Source: Terfezia claveryi
Lineage: Eukaryota; Ascomycota; Pezizomycetes; Pezizales; Pezizaceae
Reading direction: 5' to 3'
Assembly: GCA_015179025.1 (NCBI GenBank)
Contig: WHUX01000086.1
Span: 124,001 to 188,000, forward strand
Length of the DNA: 64,000 nucleotides
Part shown: piece after piece, positions 11,816 through 25,071 of the stretch
Layout: each line of letters begins with the position of its first letter
Numbering within the stretch: position 1 is the first letter of the stretch
Translations under genes and position numbers: made by a program
The notes under the pieces: model-generated
Told to the model about the DNA's origin: nothing
Database searches by the model: none
What the model saw: only the letters and a program-made list of their open reading frames with translations

Positions 11816-14209
11816 GCTGGTTAGTTCCTTTATTATACCAGAGATATATATATACCCACCCTACGTCGTATTCCGGAGGAGAGATCAAAAGAGTTCTTTT
11901 TCTCAGCTCACCACCCTCTCCATCTTATACATGCCCACCAGCTCCTCCATCCTACATACCGCAAAAGAAAGGTTGGCTCACCCTGGTTGATGCGGCGATG
12001 ACACTTGTTCTGAGTCTCTCCACCAACTGCGCCAGCTCGGTATCGATATCCTTTGCCGCCAGTGTCAACCCCTGCCGATGTTCGAATGTGGCCGAATACG
12101 AGGCCAACTAGATGTCTCATGTCTCAGTAATCAGCGTGGCTGCAAGGGAAGAAAAAAAAGGTAACGATTGGGGTTTCCTCTTGATAACCGAATTCAAGTA
12201 GATGAATATCGTACAATCGTACATACCGTACGTACATACATACATACTTCGAATTGTTTGGTCGATGAGAGGATGGTTCGACGGGAACATATCAAAAGGT
12301 CACATGCCGAACAATATCCTCTGCGCGGCTACAACAAATCGCAAGATAAGCCTTACCTAGTTGTCCCATCGAGAGCACGTGAACAGCCTGGTGTCGTTTA
12401 AAGTAGGCTGCTATCAGCTGCACAAATATGCCGGTCCAGTCAACCATGCCGTAATATACTTACATACACTGTCGATCTTTAATATGACTACAGTAATTAC
12501 TGGTGCGGTGCATGAACTCAGACATTTGCCCATGCATTGGCAGGGACCATTATCCGAGTAATCCTAGCCCGCGACTATCACCAGTGCAAAAAGATCTTGG
12601 TAACGTTAGCGATCATGAACTGAAGGACTTAGCCATTCAGGATGATCTCAATGCAGGCCCGGAATAGCCAGCATTCCAGGAGTATTTGAGAGAATCGGGC
12701 TTTATTGTTTTATATATAAGGAATACCAGAGCTCATGAAGCTATTGGAGGCCTTTCTGTGGTGGTTGAGGATGCTCTGGAGGAGAGTGATTGTAGCAAAG
12801 TAGGGTATGAGTTCACAGGAGCATAAATCAAGGAAATTTAGTTGATTTTCAAATTAGTTCATTTTGCTACCATGAGTGACTCATTTTGAGACCATACAGT
12901 TTTACTAGATTGATGCTTGCTGCCCTTGTGCTAAATAAAGGCTTCCTAGTTTCTAGGCTCACCCGCTGGGCATTCGACGATATTCATTTGTGGGAGGGGA
13001 AGGAGGGATACCTTTTTTGTTTTCTTTTTTAGGTGGGATACTAACCCATTCACATACACTTGGCGATTGTATGTATGAATAAGACCGTTTTTGTATAAAT
13101 TCCAGGAGTCAATATATGTATGTTAAGTTCGTTGACAATAAAGAATTCTATACGGAGTACGGAGTAGTGTACATGCATTTTAGACCCCCACTCACTTTAT
13201 TGCAGCAAATATTAATTGCATTACCTGTACCTCGTGGATGGCAATGAATTGTGCGAGTGCGAGCTGCCTTGAAACAGCTGCAGCGTCTTGTATTGCAGAG
13301 TGGTTTTTGCATTGCAATGGGCTCAAGTTGACCTCAAAATCCACGAGCCAGATTAAGGGTGTGACCATGATCATATTTTGCAATCATGCGATCTCGATTC
13401 TGGCTGGACTTTTGCCGAACTTGGAACATAGTATGCTGAGGTTGGGTTTGGATTAAGTACTTGTCGGTGATTTAATTCCATGCTATGCTAAAGCTGCTGA
13501 AAGTGTAATTGTTTGTTCAGTGATTTTTTTAGATGGGAATTTAAGAACTAGCGTGTGAGGAACCATATATAGGAAATATACACGGGGATGAAAAATACTA
13601 CAAGTTGTTTGTGTCATTTGTAGGAAAGTGCCGTTGGTAGGGAACCTCGTCTGCCTGGGAACTTGCCTTTGTTTAATCTTCTTTGCTTGTCACTCTATTT
13701 CTCATTTTTTTGATACTCGGCTTTTATTCGCATCTCCAGATTATGCCCCACCGAGTGGAGTTCTCCACTTCTTATTTTCCGGACCCACATTGACCCCGCT
13801 AGCTTCACTGGCCCGGTATAGTTCCTTTTTATGTGGTTTTAGCGACTGGGCCGGAACTATCCATATCTCATAATTTCATATATAATCACCTAAAGCACGC
13901 CATATATATATCCACACCATCGATAGAGATCTCTTGCGATGGTGACACGCATCAATCAATATTAACATATAGTTCATCGTAATAACGGGGTAATGGCAAA
14001 TCTCTAGGGCCCGCCATATATTTAATATCTTCCAAGACAAGCAGTTAGAAAGGCTAACTGGACATACTGACAATAATGTCAGTTGATAAATCACATGAAT
14101 TTGACATCCACCAATTGTTCACAGGCCGGACCATTCACAAATCTCTTGCTGAAGCCGTTCAGGTTTCACATACCAATAAATTCAGCTTAAGCTTCCAATT
14201 TCCATTTCA
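11816..14209. other. Intergenic stretch without a supported gene
   Basis: I found no reading frame with recognisable family motifs. A stretch at about 12550-12850 has the look of decayed coding sequence but is broken by stops in all frames I read. TACGGAGTACGGAGTA lies near 13155, a motif whose half also appears near 19033, 24853 and 26796. Confidence 0.45.
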
Positions 14210-14440
14210 GGGTCGGGCTCCAGTCAGGCCCCACCGGGGTCATCTGGCATAGGCCGGTTAATGACAGCATGAGACCCCGACCATACGCGATATTTAGTTT
14301 TATTGTATTTAGCGCGGACCTGGCAGATTAACTTGCCTTGCTCCTCTATCCATCCGGGTTTCGGGTGGCTCATCATGTTCCCCCTAACGGGACCGCATAT
14401 GAGTAATGGGTTTTAAAAAAGGAAGAAAAAAAAAAAAAAA
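14210..14440 (+). mobile_element. LINE 3' UTR fragment with A-rich tail
   Basis: It resembles 56640-56850 of the full-length LINE: a GTTAATGACAGCA block, a TATTTAG block, GGCAGATTAACTTGCC, a CATCCGGGTTTC block and the terminal stem-loop (CTCAT 14369-14373 paired with ATGAG 14399-14403), then an A-rich tail ending at 14440. It is a 5'-truncated copy with no coding sequence. Confidence 0.8.
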
Positions 14441-15718
14441 CTAACTTTTAGTGCCGAGATCAGGGTAACAGAGTTCGATTTTGTGAAGAAGTTGGGGAAA
14501 ACTCTCAGTTCTCGTAAAGTAAATTATGTTTTTTATCCCAAACTTATTCCAGGATTACTAGCAACTGGCCCGCAATGGCCGATTACCCGCCTCAGAGTAT
14601 CAACCGCATTTAGCGGTACCTACTTTGCGTAGCTGCTGGACTTGCACTACCGCAGGGACTTTGCTCGTGATATCTAATTCATTGAACATCTATAGTCATG
14701 ATCTCAAGAGCTGCAGGTATCCTCTTCGCTTCCTAGAAGCTTAGATCATACTGGCGCGCAATAGCCCAATTTCATCTGAAAGTCGGTTACTTTCCCTTCA
14801 TTAATTTGGGGACTAGTCTTGTTCAGGGTAATTCTAACCATCGAGCGAAAAAGAATCTAAGCTCCTATACCAGGAGTGTTATAAGGTAGGCAGTTTTGTT
14901 ATAGTAGGTACGCAGTTCTAGTATAGTTGGGGAATACTTGGAATAATACTGGAATAATAAGTTCTGAAAGCTGGACTAGTTCCAGAGCCATACTCTGGGG
15001 TAACTGTCTAGAATTGCTGCAAGCTATAGTAATAGAAGCATCTCTAGTTCTTAGGCGGCCAGAGATGTTCTACAAGCCATAGAAATATCTGAACGGGTTG
15101 GCTGAACCATCAGGTAAAGTGCCATGCATTGGTAAATCATTTGGCTTGTAATTGGTGGAAGGTTCAGGCGATACAATTGAATTGGTCACTAACTTTCAAC
15201 CATGGAAGTATACTAATGCATGCCTAATTATAGTACCTAGATGTACTCTGTACGTACGGCGCAATTTGTATATGCGCTTGCATATGCCGTCAATGACTAC
15301 ACAACACGAACGGGAAAACTCTCACAACTCAATCTTCTAGAGTGTTTTTCTTTTCTCCCAGTCGGCTGTGTATAAAACTTACTCCGAGTAACTACAAGCA
15401 ACAGAGATTTAAAACGTCCGCCACCTGTCGAGTCCGATCCATTAGTAGTTTCGTATAGATGTACTTCGTTTGGTACAACATGTAAATGTACAGCGTCGCA
15501 GCATCCCGATCTGCATGACGCACTGGCTCCTATCTGTACGATTGGCTGCTCCCGTCATCTACACTGATGTCAGGCAACACTATCCTGCGAAGTGAGCGTT
15601 CCCCGCACTCTATTCTGCGGGTGGCCCCAGTTGGGTGACCAACTTTCAAACTCCGGAGTTCATCCTTTCATCGCGGTCCTCAGTAACAATCTTTTCTTTT
15701 GGAGGCCCAGAGTTATAC
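14441..15718. other. Intergenic stretch
   Basis: No gene is supported. The sequence is moderately AT-rich. The interval from about 15400 presumably includes the promoter of the gene starting near 15719, but I see no clear regulatory motif. Confidence 0.4.
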
Positions 15719-18160
15719 ATGGTTAAAATTACACTTGGGGAACGGTCCGGAAACATGGATCCAAGACAGTCACAGCTCCAAGTAGCGCTCAGAGGGTCCG
15801 ATAAAACTACAGCACTCGGAGTTCCAGGTTCAGCGCGTGAGAATTACGACAACGGCCCCCTCCACTTGTATCCCAAACCCATATCCCGGAGAGCACGCAA
15901 AAGGGAATCTAGTTGGGCCCCTGGGGGTTCAAGCCTTATGGCGAATTTGGAAATCAACGGTACCAGGACGACAGGTAACATGCCGTCCCGGAGCGACTCA
16001 ACCCCTTTGCCCAGTTCTAGTGCCCAAAAATCCACAAGTTTGAATTCTACCCTGAACCCCTGTGCTGTCGCATTTTTTCCTTCTAGTCTGAATCCAAAAC
16101 CGCAGCCAAAGTCCAACCTGGAGACAGGAATATTGGGAAATCCTGTGCCGACTGGCTGCCTATCTGAAAAGGGAGCAGTAGCAGCGACGAGGAATCAATT
16201 ACTACATGACGCAGCATATGCAGCTACCTTGTACCTTGAGGAACTCGAGGTACTCGACCCATTACTCGAGGAGACATATTGTGCTGGCTTGCTCCTGGAG
16301 GAAGCAGGTATTGCTTATAGTGATGATAAGAATGAGATAATGGGGAGTAGGAAAAAAGTTGAGTATACAAGACAACTTCTAAAACTCCAGGAAGATGCGT
16401 TTGGGGCGTTTGAACCGGGAGCAGTCACAGATAAAGAGGAGGGTAGTTCCCACGCGACATATCCGCTAGCTATATCCTCGCCTCCGCATAGCCAGCAATA
16501 TGAAGAAACTGTCCAGCAGCTGGGCGCACTCCCATTGCTGCCACAATCACTGAGCGAAGAAAAAGCTGGCATTCTTCCCAAACCAGACTCCAGTAACTTA
16601 CATCGATCCGTGCTGAGTCCATCTCAGAATACCAGTACTAATGATTCACCCCTTGGAGAGGCAACAGTCATGAGCACTGCGGACTTGTCCCCGCCTGAAG
16701 CAGTTACAGAAATTCAGGCAGCAGTGAGGAACGCTAAAGAAGCGGTTAATACAACGGAAAAACGGCTCCATCAATTTGAGCAGGATCTTGAGAAATTTGA
16801 TGCGGGAGCATGCTCAGGCAGCCAGCCCCTCGCGCCGCAGCTGAGGCGGCTCCTTACAGTATGTTTATCATGTCATGATCCGCTGTTGTAGTGACACTAA
16901 ATGTGCGTCACCTGTCAGGAATACCGCCGCACAAAAATGTGTAGTCTGGATTTGGCAATCAAAATTTCCAACAATTCCCGCCGTGAGTTTTCGATTGTTT
17001 GACGTATATGTGGTATCAATAACACTAAATGAGTCCGATAGGGTTTCATGAAATTATGATCCCAAACTGCTTTGATAATCTGATCCCCCTCAGCGAACGC
17101 AAGGACGCAATGAAGGATTATATCAACGTAGGTTTCATATCCCTATACCTCAAGAATAATTGATCAGGAGTCCCGGATCGATCCTAATCTCTTGATTGTA
17201 ACACCTCAGGAGGCCCGAACTTTTGCTCCTGCATCGGAAGATATCACAGCACAGTGGACTAATATACGAGACAAATTCCTCAAACTGGTAAACTCGTTCA
17301 GTACATGGGAATTACTGGAAGAGAACGCAAAACTCGGCGATCTAGGACAACTCAAACAAACAATGATGGACCAGCAAGCCCAGCTGGAGTCGAGTACTCG
17401 TAACTCAGAGAATATGAAACGTATGCTAACTGGTGCCGCACTTACGGTGGTCGCCGCCACCTCCATTGGCCTGTGGAGATTTACGGAAGATTTTGTAAAA
17501 TTAGTATATCTTAAACCTTCTTTATTTTAGTCCGACTATCTCAATATTGACTGTCAATTAGCTCCAGGAAGGTACCACACACGTCCAAACGCTTGGCGAA
17601 CCTAGCAAAATTTGCATCAAGGCCGTTCAAGAAGGTATTCATCATTGTCAGGCCTGAATTTTTTTTTCCAGGAAACTAACAAGGCCATTTACCCACCATA
17701 GTAATACAACAACCCCAGAAGATCAGAGAAAGTCTTCAAGAAGTTCAAGCCGATATCGATCAGAAAGAAAGGCAGGTCAAGAGCTTGCAAGTTCAACGCA
17801 ATCAGCTCAAGGAGCTGGGTAGCCGTGAGACTATAAACCTCGTCGAGGCCATTGCTTTGTGCTTGAAAATCTGGACCCGAACCAGAAACGACGCAGTGGA
17901 TCTAATGGAATATCTCGAGAGTGGTGAGCGAAGTGTGGTATGTGTATCTCTAGAAACTATCTTGAATTTCTCGTTTGACGGTTGAGCTTAGAGTCGCCCC
18001 GCTTTTCTAAGAGGTGAGCTGGATGAAGCCCTCAGAGTCTGTAAGTCATCCTGCGGTATAGCCTTCTTTTTCTTACTCGCGGGACCTAACCGCTGTTGAT
18101 ATCGACGTAGACACCCTCATGGCAAGCTATCTCTTGCAATATTCAGATACCATAGGCTGA
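15719..18160 (+). CDS. Unrecognised multi-exon coiled-coil protein with one hydrophobic segment
   Basis: Exons I can support are 15719-16858, 17094-17127, 17168-17503, 17562-17634, 17702-17937, 17992-18040 and 18111-18160 (stop TGA 18158). From 17094 on, all introns are short, GT-AG and in phase. Between 16858 and 17094 the frame does not close directly; a small extra exon starting at 16919 (ending 16938 with a weak GTGTAG donor) would fix it, so that part is uncertain. Start ATG 15719 or 15755 cannot be decided. The product is about 650 residues: a low-complexity Ser/Pro-rich first 130 residues, a helical middle, a segment with ISEEKAG/EIQAAVRNAKEAV-like heptads, a hydrophobic stretch (GAALTVVAATSIGLW, 17437-17481), then another long coiled coil (QADIDQKERQVKSLQVQ and onward). 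Helix, hydrophobic hairpin, helix is the arrangement of some membrane-inserting helical proteins, but I do not recognise the family and assign no function. Confidence 0.6.
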
Positions 18161-20134
18161 GATTTTCATGTCATCTTACATTAATACTGATAGGCAAATG
18201 CGTTAACACACTGCAGTGATATCGAGTCGGGTATTGTGTATGCCACATCTTACTATGCAGTTTAATTTATTTTATTATATTAGTACTCATTATTATTCTA
18301 CTATTAACCATAGTCTCTAGTACGGTTTATTGAAAGGTTAGTCGAGTAGTTTTCTCCCCAGCACTCGGACTGTACTTGGGGAAAATTTCAACTTCTTCTC
18401 CGAATTTTACAATAGGTTTTGATAAAAATGTATTCTTAGCTGGTATATATGTATTTCAAGAACTACAAGTAGTTGGGTGGAATATATATAAATCACCATC
18501 ATATAAGGCCCCTCCCTCTCTTCTCTCTCTTTTTAAAGTCTGTACTCGCAGTCAACCTAAGGTTATGATGGATCCCCTTCCAAGGTTGCGCAATTTTTTT
18601 GGAATAAAGGTAAACAAACAAAGAATTACTTCATGTCTGTTCATCCCCAGAGCCATGTCCCAGCAGCCACTTAAAAGTTCAATTCGGAAAGAACTCCTCC
18701 GCTAAATCAATCACCACTTCTTTGGGGCCCTCCTTGACCCCTCGCATCCACCCTTTCCTTTTCGTCAACTTGCGTCTATGAGCTCCACCTCCTAACCCCT
18801 CATTCCCCAGCAGGACATATCAGAGCCACATGTCGTCCCGTTTCATCCTCCCATACATGCCCCTTTTGCAACGAGGTATATTAGGTATAGGTGCACCAAG
18901 TATATCTGATACATGTATCACTAACACTCTTGATATAAGAATGCCATTGGACAGCTAAGGGTCATTCTTATACCAAATGTTTTCCTGTATGGACTGTAGG
19001 AGTGCTAACTATTTCATAGTTTAGGCGGTCGTTACTCCGTACTATATTCTTATATCGGACATTCTTATATCCATAGTCTACTGTACCCTACCCATATTGG
19101 ATGATGATATGGTTATACGGGTACGTCTAGACGCCGTCGGGGTCTGTGAAGTGGATAGCGAAAAATATCATGCTGCGCTTTACTCCCCGCCTGGATGAAC
19201 TGCAAGTATGACAACTCCTGCCGGTATATTTAAGTGGAGGTGTGCCAACTGTCTACAACTACTTCCTAGCAATTTCGCACATTAAAACGAGGAAATCTGG
19301 ATCGTGCAATGAAGGTCGTCGCTTATGTTAATTGTAACTTTCTTTGCCTGGAAAAATCTCCTTTAACTCTCTCTTAGTCCACATTGTAGAATGCAACGGG
19401 AATTCTTCAGTTTTCGTTAAACTTTATCGTACCGATGTGCAATTTACTGGGGCTGTGCACTGCGGAACAGCGACAGCATGTCCTTAACAAAGATATTGCA
19501 GGTAGGTGAGCACCTGTTTAACCAATGATTTTGCAATGCGGCAGCCCTCGAATTAAGTTTTGTTTAAATGATTTGGACGCGGATAAAAACAAAAACATAA
19601 TTGCACATGACCACGCTTAGCCGCAAGTGCTATACACAGATGTGACCAATAGCCCATGGGAAGTGGAAATCGGAGTCTATCATGATCTGTAGGTATATCA
19701 TTAGTATTAAGTAGCCTTAGTGCCACTTTATGCAGACATCATTCGCAGGGGGCTTGTTCACCTAGGAGACCCTCATGCAAACTAGTTCACCCGAACTAAC
19801 ATTCCAGTGGAACATTGTTAACCTATTAGAGAACTTCAGGTAATTAAATAAGCCCAGATTGAAGATTGTTTTCCATTCATGTAAACTGTCAATAGAACCA
19901 CTATTTAGGCTTGAATGAGAAATAGGAATATACCTTGTCCTCCGTAGGGAGAAATTTTGACGAACCCCTATACCAGCACAAGGAAAAACCAGAAAATAAT
20001 AGGAACAATCTAGGTGTCTGGTTGGTCATTTGGTACCAGAACTAGAATTGCAATTATATCGCCCGTCAACTATCGAGGTATCCCTTCCCCTTTCACTAGT
20101 GCTAGTAGTAGGCCCATCCCTACTTAATCTGTGA
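18161..20134. other. Intergenic stretch with a short nested inverted repeat
   Basis: No gene is supported. GATATAAGAATG at 18932-18943 is matched by CATTCTTATA at 18963-18972 and fully by CATTCTTATATC at 19060-19071, so the left arm can pair with either right arm. The neighbouring words GCTAAGGGTCATTCT also occur at about 27193, suggesting a small dispersed element. Confidence 0.5.
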
Positions 20135-21794
20135 TTACACCAAGAATTTCTTCTCCTGGAAGTGCTTACCCACATAATCCACGAATTCAGGCGACACATT
20201 GAGTATATCTGCCACCAAATCAGGCGGTGTGTGCGCCAGCCACTGTGACAGTGAAACATCTTTGATCATACTGTCTTTGAATACCTCCACCCATATGAGG
20301 TCTACATCCCCTGTGTTCTCAATGTAATGTGCAGCGTTGTCTGGGAAAACCGCGGTATCACCAGGCTCGAAGTCAAAGGTGCGCGCAAGGGTGGAACCAA
20401 TATACACAGTGGCGCGGCCTTTGCCAGAGTGGAAGTAGATCCATTCGTCGCCCTAAAGTAGTTAGCAGTCCGTATTGTTTTCACCGCAAAAACTCGGGGA
20501 TATACATTTGTATTCCAGTGAAGCTCACGCATTCCACCCGGCTTAAGAATAACCACTGTTGCTGCCAGAGAGTCAAGAATTGGGAATTCTGTCTTATCAA
20601 CAATCGCCCATTTTCCCGCGCTATTGTTGGACCACTGTTCGAGCATCGGCGCCCTCCACAGATATTCACTCTCATCTTTCACGAGGCCCCAAGTGTCAAC
20701 CGTCACATTTCCTGACTGAATGTAGGGATTTGTCTTTGGTAGATTTTCGAACACAGTTTCATTCACGCCAAAGTTCTTCGCTAACACGTCCTTTGGCGCA
20801 TGTACAAGCCAATCTACGACGTGAAATGTGGTGCCTAGCGCCTCAAATTTCCCATCATCGAAACAAAGGAGGAACTCATTCCCAGCGTCTTGCACCCCTT
20901 GCAGGGTATGCGAAACGCCCTTAGGAAAATACCACATGTCCCACTGCTTTGCTTCGAAGACAGTGGAGTGGCCAGTCTCATTGACCGTGGAGATAATGAT
21001 GGAGCCGTTGAGAACGAGGCCCCACTCAGCCTGGGGCAAGTAGGCTTATTAGCTAGCCGTATTTTGTAATCGAGCTGGGTTGAAGAAAAGGAAACTTACC
21101 ACACGGTGCCAATGCAATTCACGAATGGCTCCCTTTTTAAGATGACCTTGGGCTGCTGCAATATCCTTACTTGGTGGTAAGCCGTCACCAGCTATTCCAT
21201 CATTCCATCCATTGATCAATTAAACGGTGTCACCCTTGGATAAAGGTTCTTCATCACCTTACCTGCTCTCGAACCCAACCTCCGTCCTTTAGCTTCCTGT
21301 TTGACAACGAAAACGACCATTTCAGGTTTACCACAGCCCCATTATCGGTGTTTGGAGGATATAGCTGGCTCGGGTTCTGCGCATCAATCTCATCGTTGGT
21401 TCCACCTGCCAATGCAGCAACCAATATTCACAAGCAATTAGTACATTGCACATCGAATATTTAGTTCCTTGAATATCCACAGCCTTAGGTAATGCTCTGA
21501 AGGCTGCTAAGTACCTAAAATAGGGCTATCAAGCTCAACGTCATCCTCCTTAGGTATCTGCACGCGGGTAACACCTTCGTTTTTCTGCACTGGATTTCGC
21601 GGATCTTGCTCATAGAATTTCGGGCTCGTAGAGACCGGGCGGAGATGCTTCGTTGCATGCAAATCTGGTGGGATATTACCATAGTGGTGTCCATCTGCGT
21701 TGGCTTTTGCATATATGTGGCAGCCTTCCAGTGCGGCTAAAAGGGTAACAGCGAGAGCGAGGACGAGAGTGAGTAAACGCGTAGCTAATTTCAT
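20135..21794 (-). CDS. Secreted oxalate-decarboxylase-like bicupin, five exons
   Basis: Exons are 21794-21515, 21405-21263, 21191-21100, 21030-20506 and 20452-20135. The first exon starts with a signal peptide (MKLATRLLTLVLALAVTLLA). Two cupin domains follow. The first has RELHWHRVAEWGLVLNGS across the exon 3/4 join, with metal-binding His, His and Glu. The second has RELHWNTN joined to GDEWIYFHSGKG, where the second His of the usual HxH pair is Asn. The C-terminal half holds the FEPGDTAVFP block typical of the family. Fungal members convert oxalate to formate and CO2 using manganese. With the only canonical sites I find, exon 2 (143 nt) and exon 3 (92 nt) do not stay in phase: one base is missing or a non-canonical junction is used. 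Activity is therefore uncertain on two grounds. Confidence 0.75.
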
Positions 21795-22718
21795 ACTTTA
21801 AAGTGAATGTTCGGGAGTCAAGTTGAGGATAGGGATACTCAGCCCTCATGGCCGGTGTCCCTTTCTATGTTTTATACCAGAGCAAGAGTCCACTCAATTC
21901 ATCACCGAGATTCTGTAGCCAACAATGACCCCTCTATCGTGAGGGGTACCATGTTATCGTAGGAGGCTTCTGCATCCGCTGAACCTTGACTGGTAGGATT
22001 GCTCAGATCACTACTACTACATATCCCTTAGTTGAAGGCTTAACAGTCTCGCCGCTGGAGATCAGAAGCATCTCCCACGCTAGCGAAAATATTTATGAAA
22101 TATGGAATCTCGAAAGTCCGATACGGGAAGGGATATCGCGATGCTTCACATACGTCTGGCAAAATGAGAATAGCGAGCTCTAACAATTCCGCACTATGTG
22201 AAACTATTATTTCCGGTGGCTGAATTTTACTGTTCACTGGTCCACGTCAGTTACGATTTTTGAGACAAAAGAGCCTACCTATCGTCATTACACACTTCTC
22301 GCATAAGTTGAGATTCTGACCTGTTTGTTAGTGTGTGTCCCACTGTTCAATTACGACATGTATACAGTCTGCCCCCGCTATACCGGACGATCAGAGGTTT
22401 TGCTTCTGCTATAACGGGGGTCCAGTATAGACTAGAGTAACTCCTACAGGGTCTCTTGAGAATCGAAACCCAGTAGCAGGACAGTACTGTACTAGCACCA
22501 CACCACACGTGATTGCAATGAAGACAACAAAGCGCTGACGATTTGGGAGAAGAAAGTGATATGTCTTAAGAGGGAGGATCCCGAGCATGTGCATTGAACT
22601 GCTGGATACAGGTGCTACATACATCATACCTTTCTGGACAAATGGAAGATATTGTTACAAAGTTTTTGTTCCCTAAAGAAGATGATGTGGATTACTCAAT
22701 CTCACCAAGCACAATCTG
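21795..22718. other. Intergenic stretch with a possible lone transposon end
   Basis: No gene is supported. TA followed by CAGTCTGCCCCCGCTATA (from 22363) with a nearby CTATAACGGGGG inner motif resembles one end of a Fot1-type transposon, built like the end at 38745, but no matching right end was found. Confidence 0.35.
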
Positions 22719-22850
22719 TTTTTTTTTTTGTTTTTTTGAAGTCTCTACGCTATGGAGCCTAAGGCCCCGTTCCCTCATCTTAAAAGACTTGGTACATCCA
22801 CGGGACAACGGATTGCATAAGCGCCCAGCTCCCAAACCAAGGAAAACTAA
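22719..22850 (-). mobile_element. LINE lineage C 3' tail remnant
   Basis: Read on the minus strand, it ends in the same way as 35394-35500 and 62080-62172: a GTACC block, CTTTTAAGATGAGGGAACGG, CTTAGGCTCCATAG, GAGACTT and then a poly(A) run (T run 22719 onward). No coding sequence of the LINE can be recognised further in. Confidence 0.6.
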
Positions 22851-23048
22851 CCGAGATACCCCTGCCTCGGCCACCACGCCCCCATCAGGCCTGCCCCAGT
22901 ATATAACAAAAACCACAATAACAACTTCCTCCGTGATAACAACTTCCCCTGCGACAACAAATACCCCAGCGAAAACAACTTCCTCCGCAATGCCCATTCC
23001 CGACCCCATCCCTCTGTCGGTAAGCACAATCAGTACCGTACAGCAGTA

Positions 23049-24844
23049 CAGTTTTTGGCCTAGCTATGATCCATGGCGGTGCTATGATCCATGTCAACTA
23101 CCCCTGCCACGACACATATCCTTTGATACTACGCTGGCCAGACTTCCTCTACAGACCGGATAAATTGTTTCCTGACACTCTTGAATATTCTCTACAATAT
23201 GCGCATGCTAGTTAGTTGATTAACTCATGTGAAGTGACCATATGCACCAATCCACCTCAAAAAGGATGTAATTGCCCCCCCCCTCTCAGTATTACCCCTC
23301 CACCCGCAGATATCATAAACTAATAAGCCTACATAGTGCCAGCACCTTAACTTAGCATTGATATTTATGTTAGGATATAATGTATAGGCATAGAGCTATA
23401 TAGAAAGTCATTATTGTTCGGCACTGATCATGCATAATTCAGCCATTTTGAGCTTTTGGCTAGTTGTTCAGTATTTTGATCCTCCTCAGCCTTTTATATC
23501 TTCTGCAGCCTCTTTACCTATCTATCTTACACAACTCCTATATCCTCTATACCCTGTGCACCCTCACCTTCTACTCTGTATCCTACACACCAGGCCTACT
23601 CAATGATACTTTTGCCTTATATTTTTCTTATATACATATATATATATATATGGTTTCTTAAAGATTTTTTAACAACGTCAATACCTATTTATACCCGCAG
23701 CTCCAGTATATGCTTAAGGGACGGGAGGAGGGGGGGGGGGGCCAGGGGTTGGATGCTGAGGTGGGGTATTGGAAGTCTGCAGCCTATACCTCCGGATCTG
23801 CTCTAGAAGCCTCTGTCTATTGCACTCTGGGGCCTTTATTGCAATCTGAAGGTCTCTATGTATATAGTATTTTGTGCAGCAGTTTGTACAAGATCTTAAT
23901 CACAGCTCGTGCCCGCCAGCCTAGCTGGCCTAGCCAAATAGTGCAACGCCTATTTATGTACATATTATATACAGATTTTCATCTGTATACGGCTTCAGGG
24001 GGCACGAGACTACTTCGTGGTTGCTCAGTGCATACCCCTATAGTCTGGCTCATTCCTTATATATCGCTACTTTAGGTCATTCCATATTGATCGAGACTAC
24101 ACAATATCTCGTTTCTGCTACAGGATATAGAGCTTAATACATCATTTGCATACTCTATCTCATATCTCTAGCTATTTCAATATCTATGGACTGTACTAGA
24201 TAAAGTTCACCTTCATTGACCTTATATCTGCTACCGCCGTTGGCTTGTTGTGCAATGCATACTATTCTTGTTGCCAGGTTACTCAGTTATCTGATCAATA
24301 GTAAATAGACCCAAGTTATCGGATCTATGGGATAACAAGATGCACAGGGTATAGAGGATATAGGAGTTGTGTAAGATAGATAGGTAAAGAGGCTGCGGAA
24401 GATATAAAAGGCCGAGGAGGATCAAAATACTGAAAAACCGGCTGATATGGTCCAAAAGCTCAAAATGGCTGAATTATGCATGATCGGTGCCGAACAATAG
24501 TAGCTTTCTATATAGCTCTATGCCTATACATTGTATCCTAACATAAATATAATTGCTAATTTAAGGTGCTGGCACTATGTAGGCTTGTTAGTTCATGATA
24601 TCTGCGGGTGGAGGGGTAATACTGAGAGGGGGGGGGCAATTACATCCTTTTTGAGGTGGATTGGTGCATATGGTCACTTCACATGAGTTATTCAACTAAC
24701 TAGCATGCGCATATTGTAGAGAATATTCAAGAGTGTCAGGAAACAATTTATCCGGTCTGTAGAGGAAGTCTGGCCAGCGTAGTATCAAAGGATATGTGTC
24801 GTGGCAGGGGTAGTTGACATGGATCATAGCTAGGCCAAAAACTG
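23049..24844. mobile_element. TA-flanked element with ~510-bp inverted terminal repeats (foldback/MITE-like)
   Basis: The left arm (23049-23560) and right arm (24341-24844) are inverted copies with high similarity along their whole length, separated by a 780-bp spacer. The ends read CAGTTTTTGGCC inward and are flanked by TA (23047-23048 and 24845-24846), as in the Tc1/mariner/pogo superfamily. The left arm has an extra local duplication of CTATGATCCATG. No transposase is recognisable in the spacer, so it is non-autonomous. The spacer holds an (AT)n run at about 23637-23651 and a G run at about 23732. Confidence 0.85.
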
Positions 24845-24846
24845 TA

Positions 24847-25071
24847 CAGTATGTACGGAGTATCTAAGAGTTAATTACCGGCCTGGAGGAACCGCAAATC
24901 ACAGAAATTCTAGACCTTGATGCAGAAGGCAGACCAATCAACAACACCAGTTGAAGCACAATCCACCTGTGGCATGGGCTACCTACGCTAAGAATGAGGG
25001 GATCGTTTTGAATACCCTATTTTCTTAGCTTATCTGCACCCCAGGGGATTCCCCACCGCAAATTTTCTAGC
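24847..25071. other. Short spacer, no supported feature
   Basis: No recognisable feature. A TACGGAGTAT word lies just right of the foldback element. Confidence 0.4.

Noticed and set aside
18376..18705. 109-codon plus-strand frame
   Set aside because: It begins with a non-ATG codon, shows no family motif, and has no intron or promoter context.
22594..23163. 189-codon plus-strand frame rich in Thr/Pro
   Set aside because: It runs from a LINE C tail through a T run into the foldback element; the Thr-rich part is low complexity without a signal peptide.
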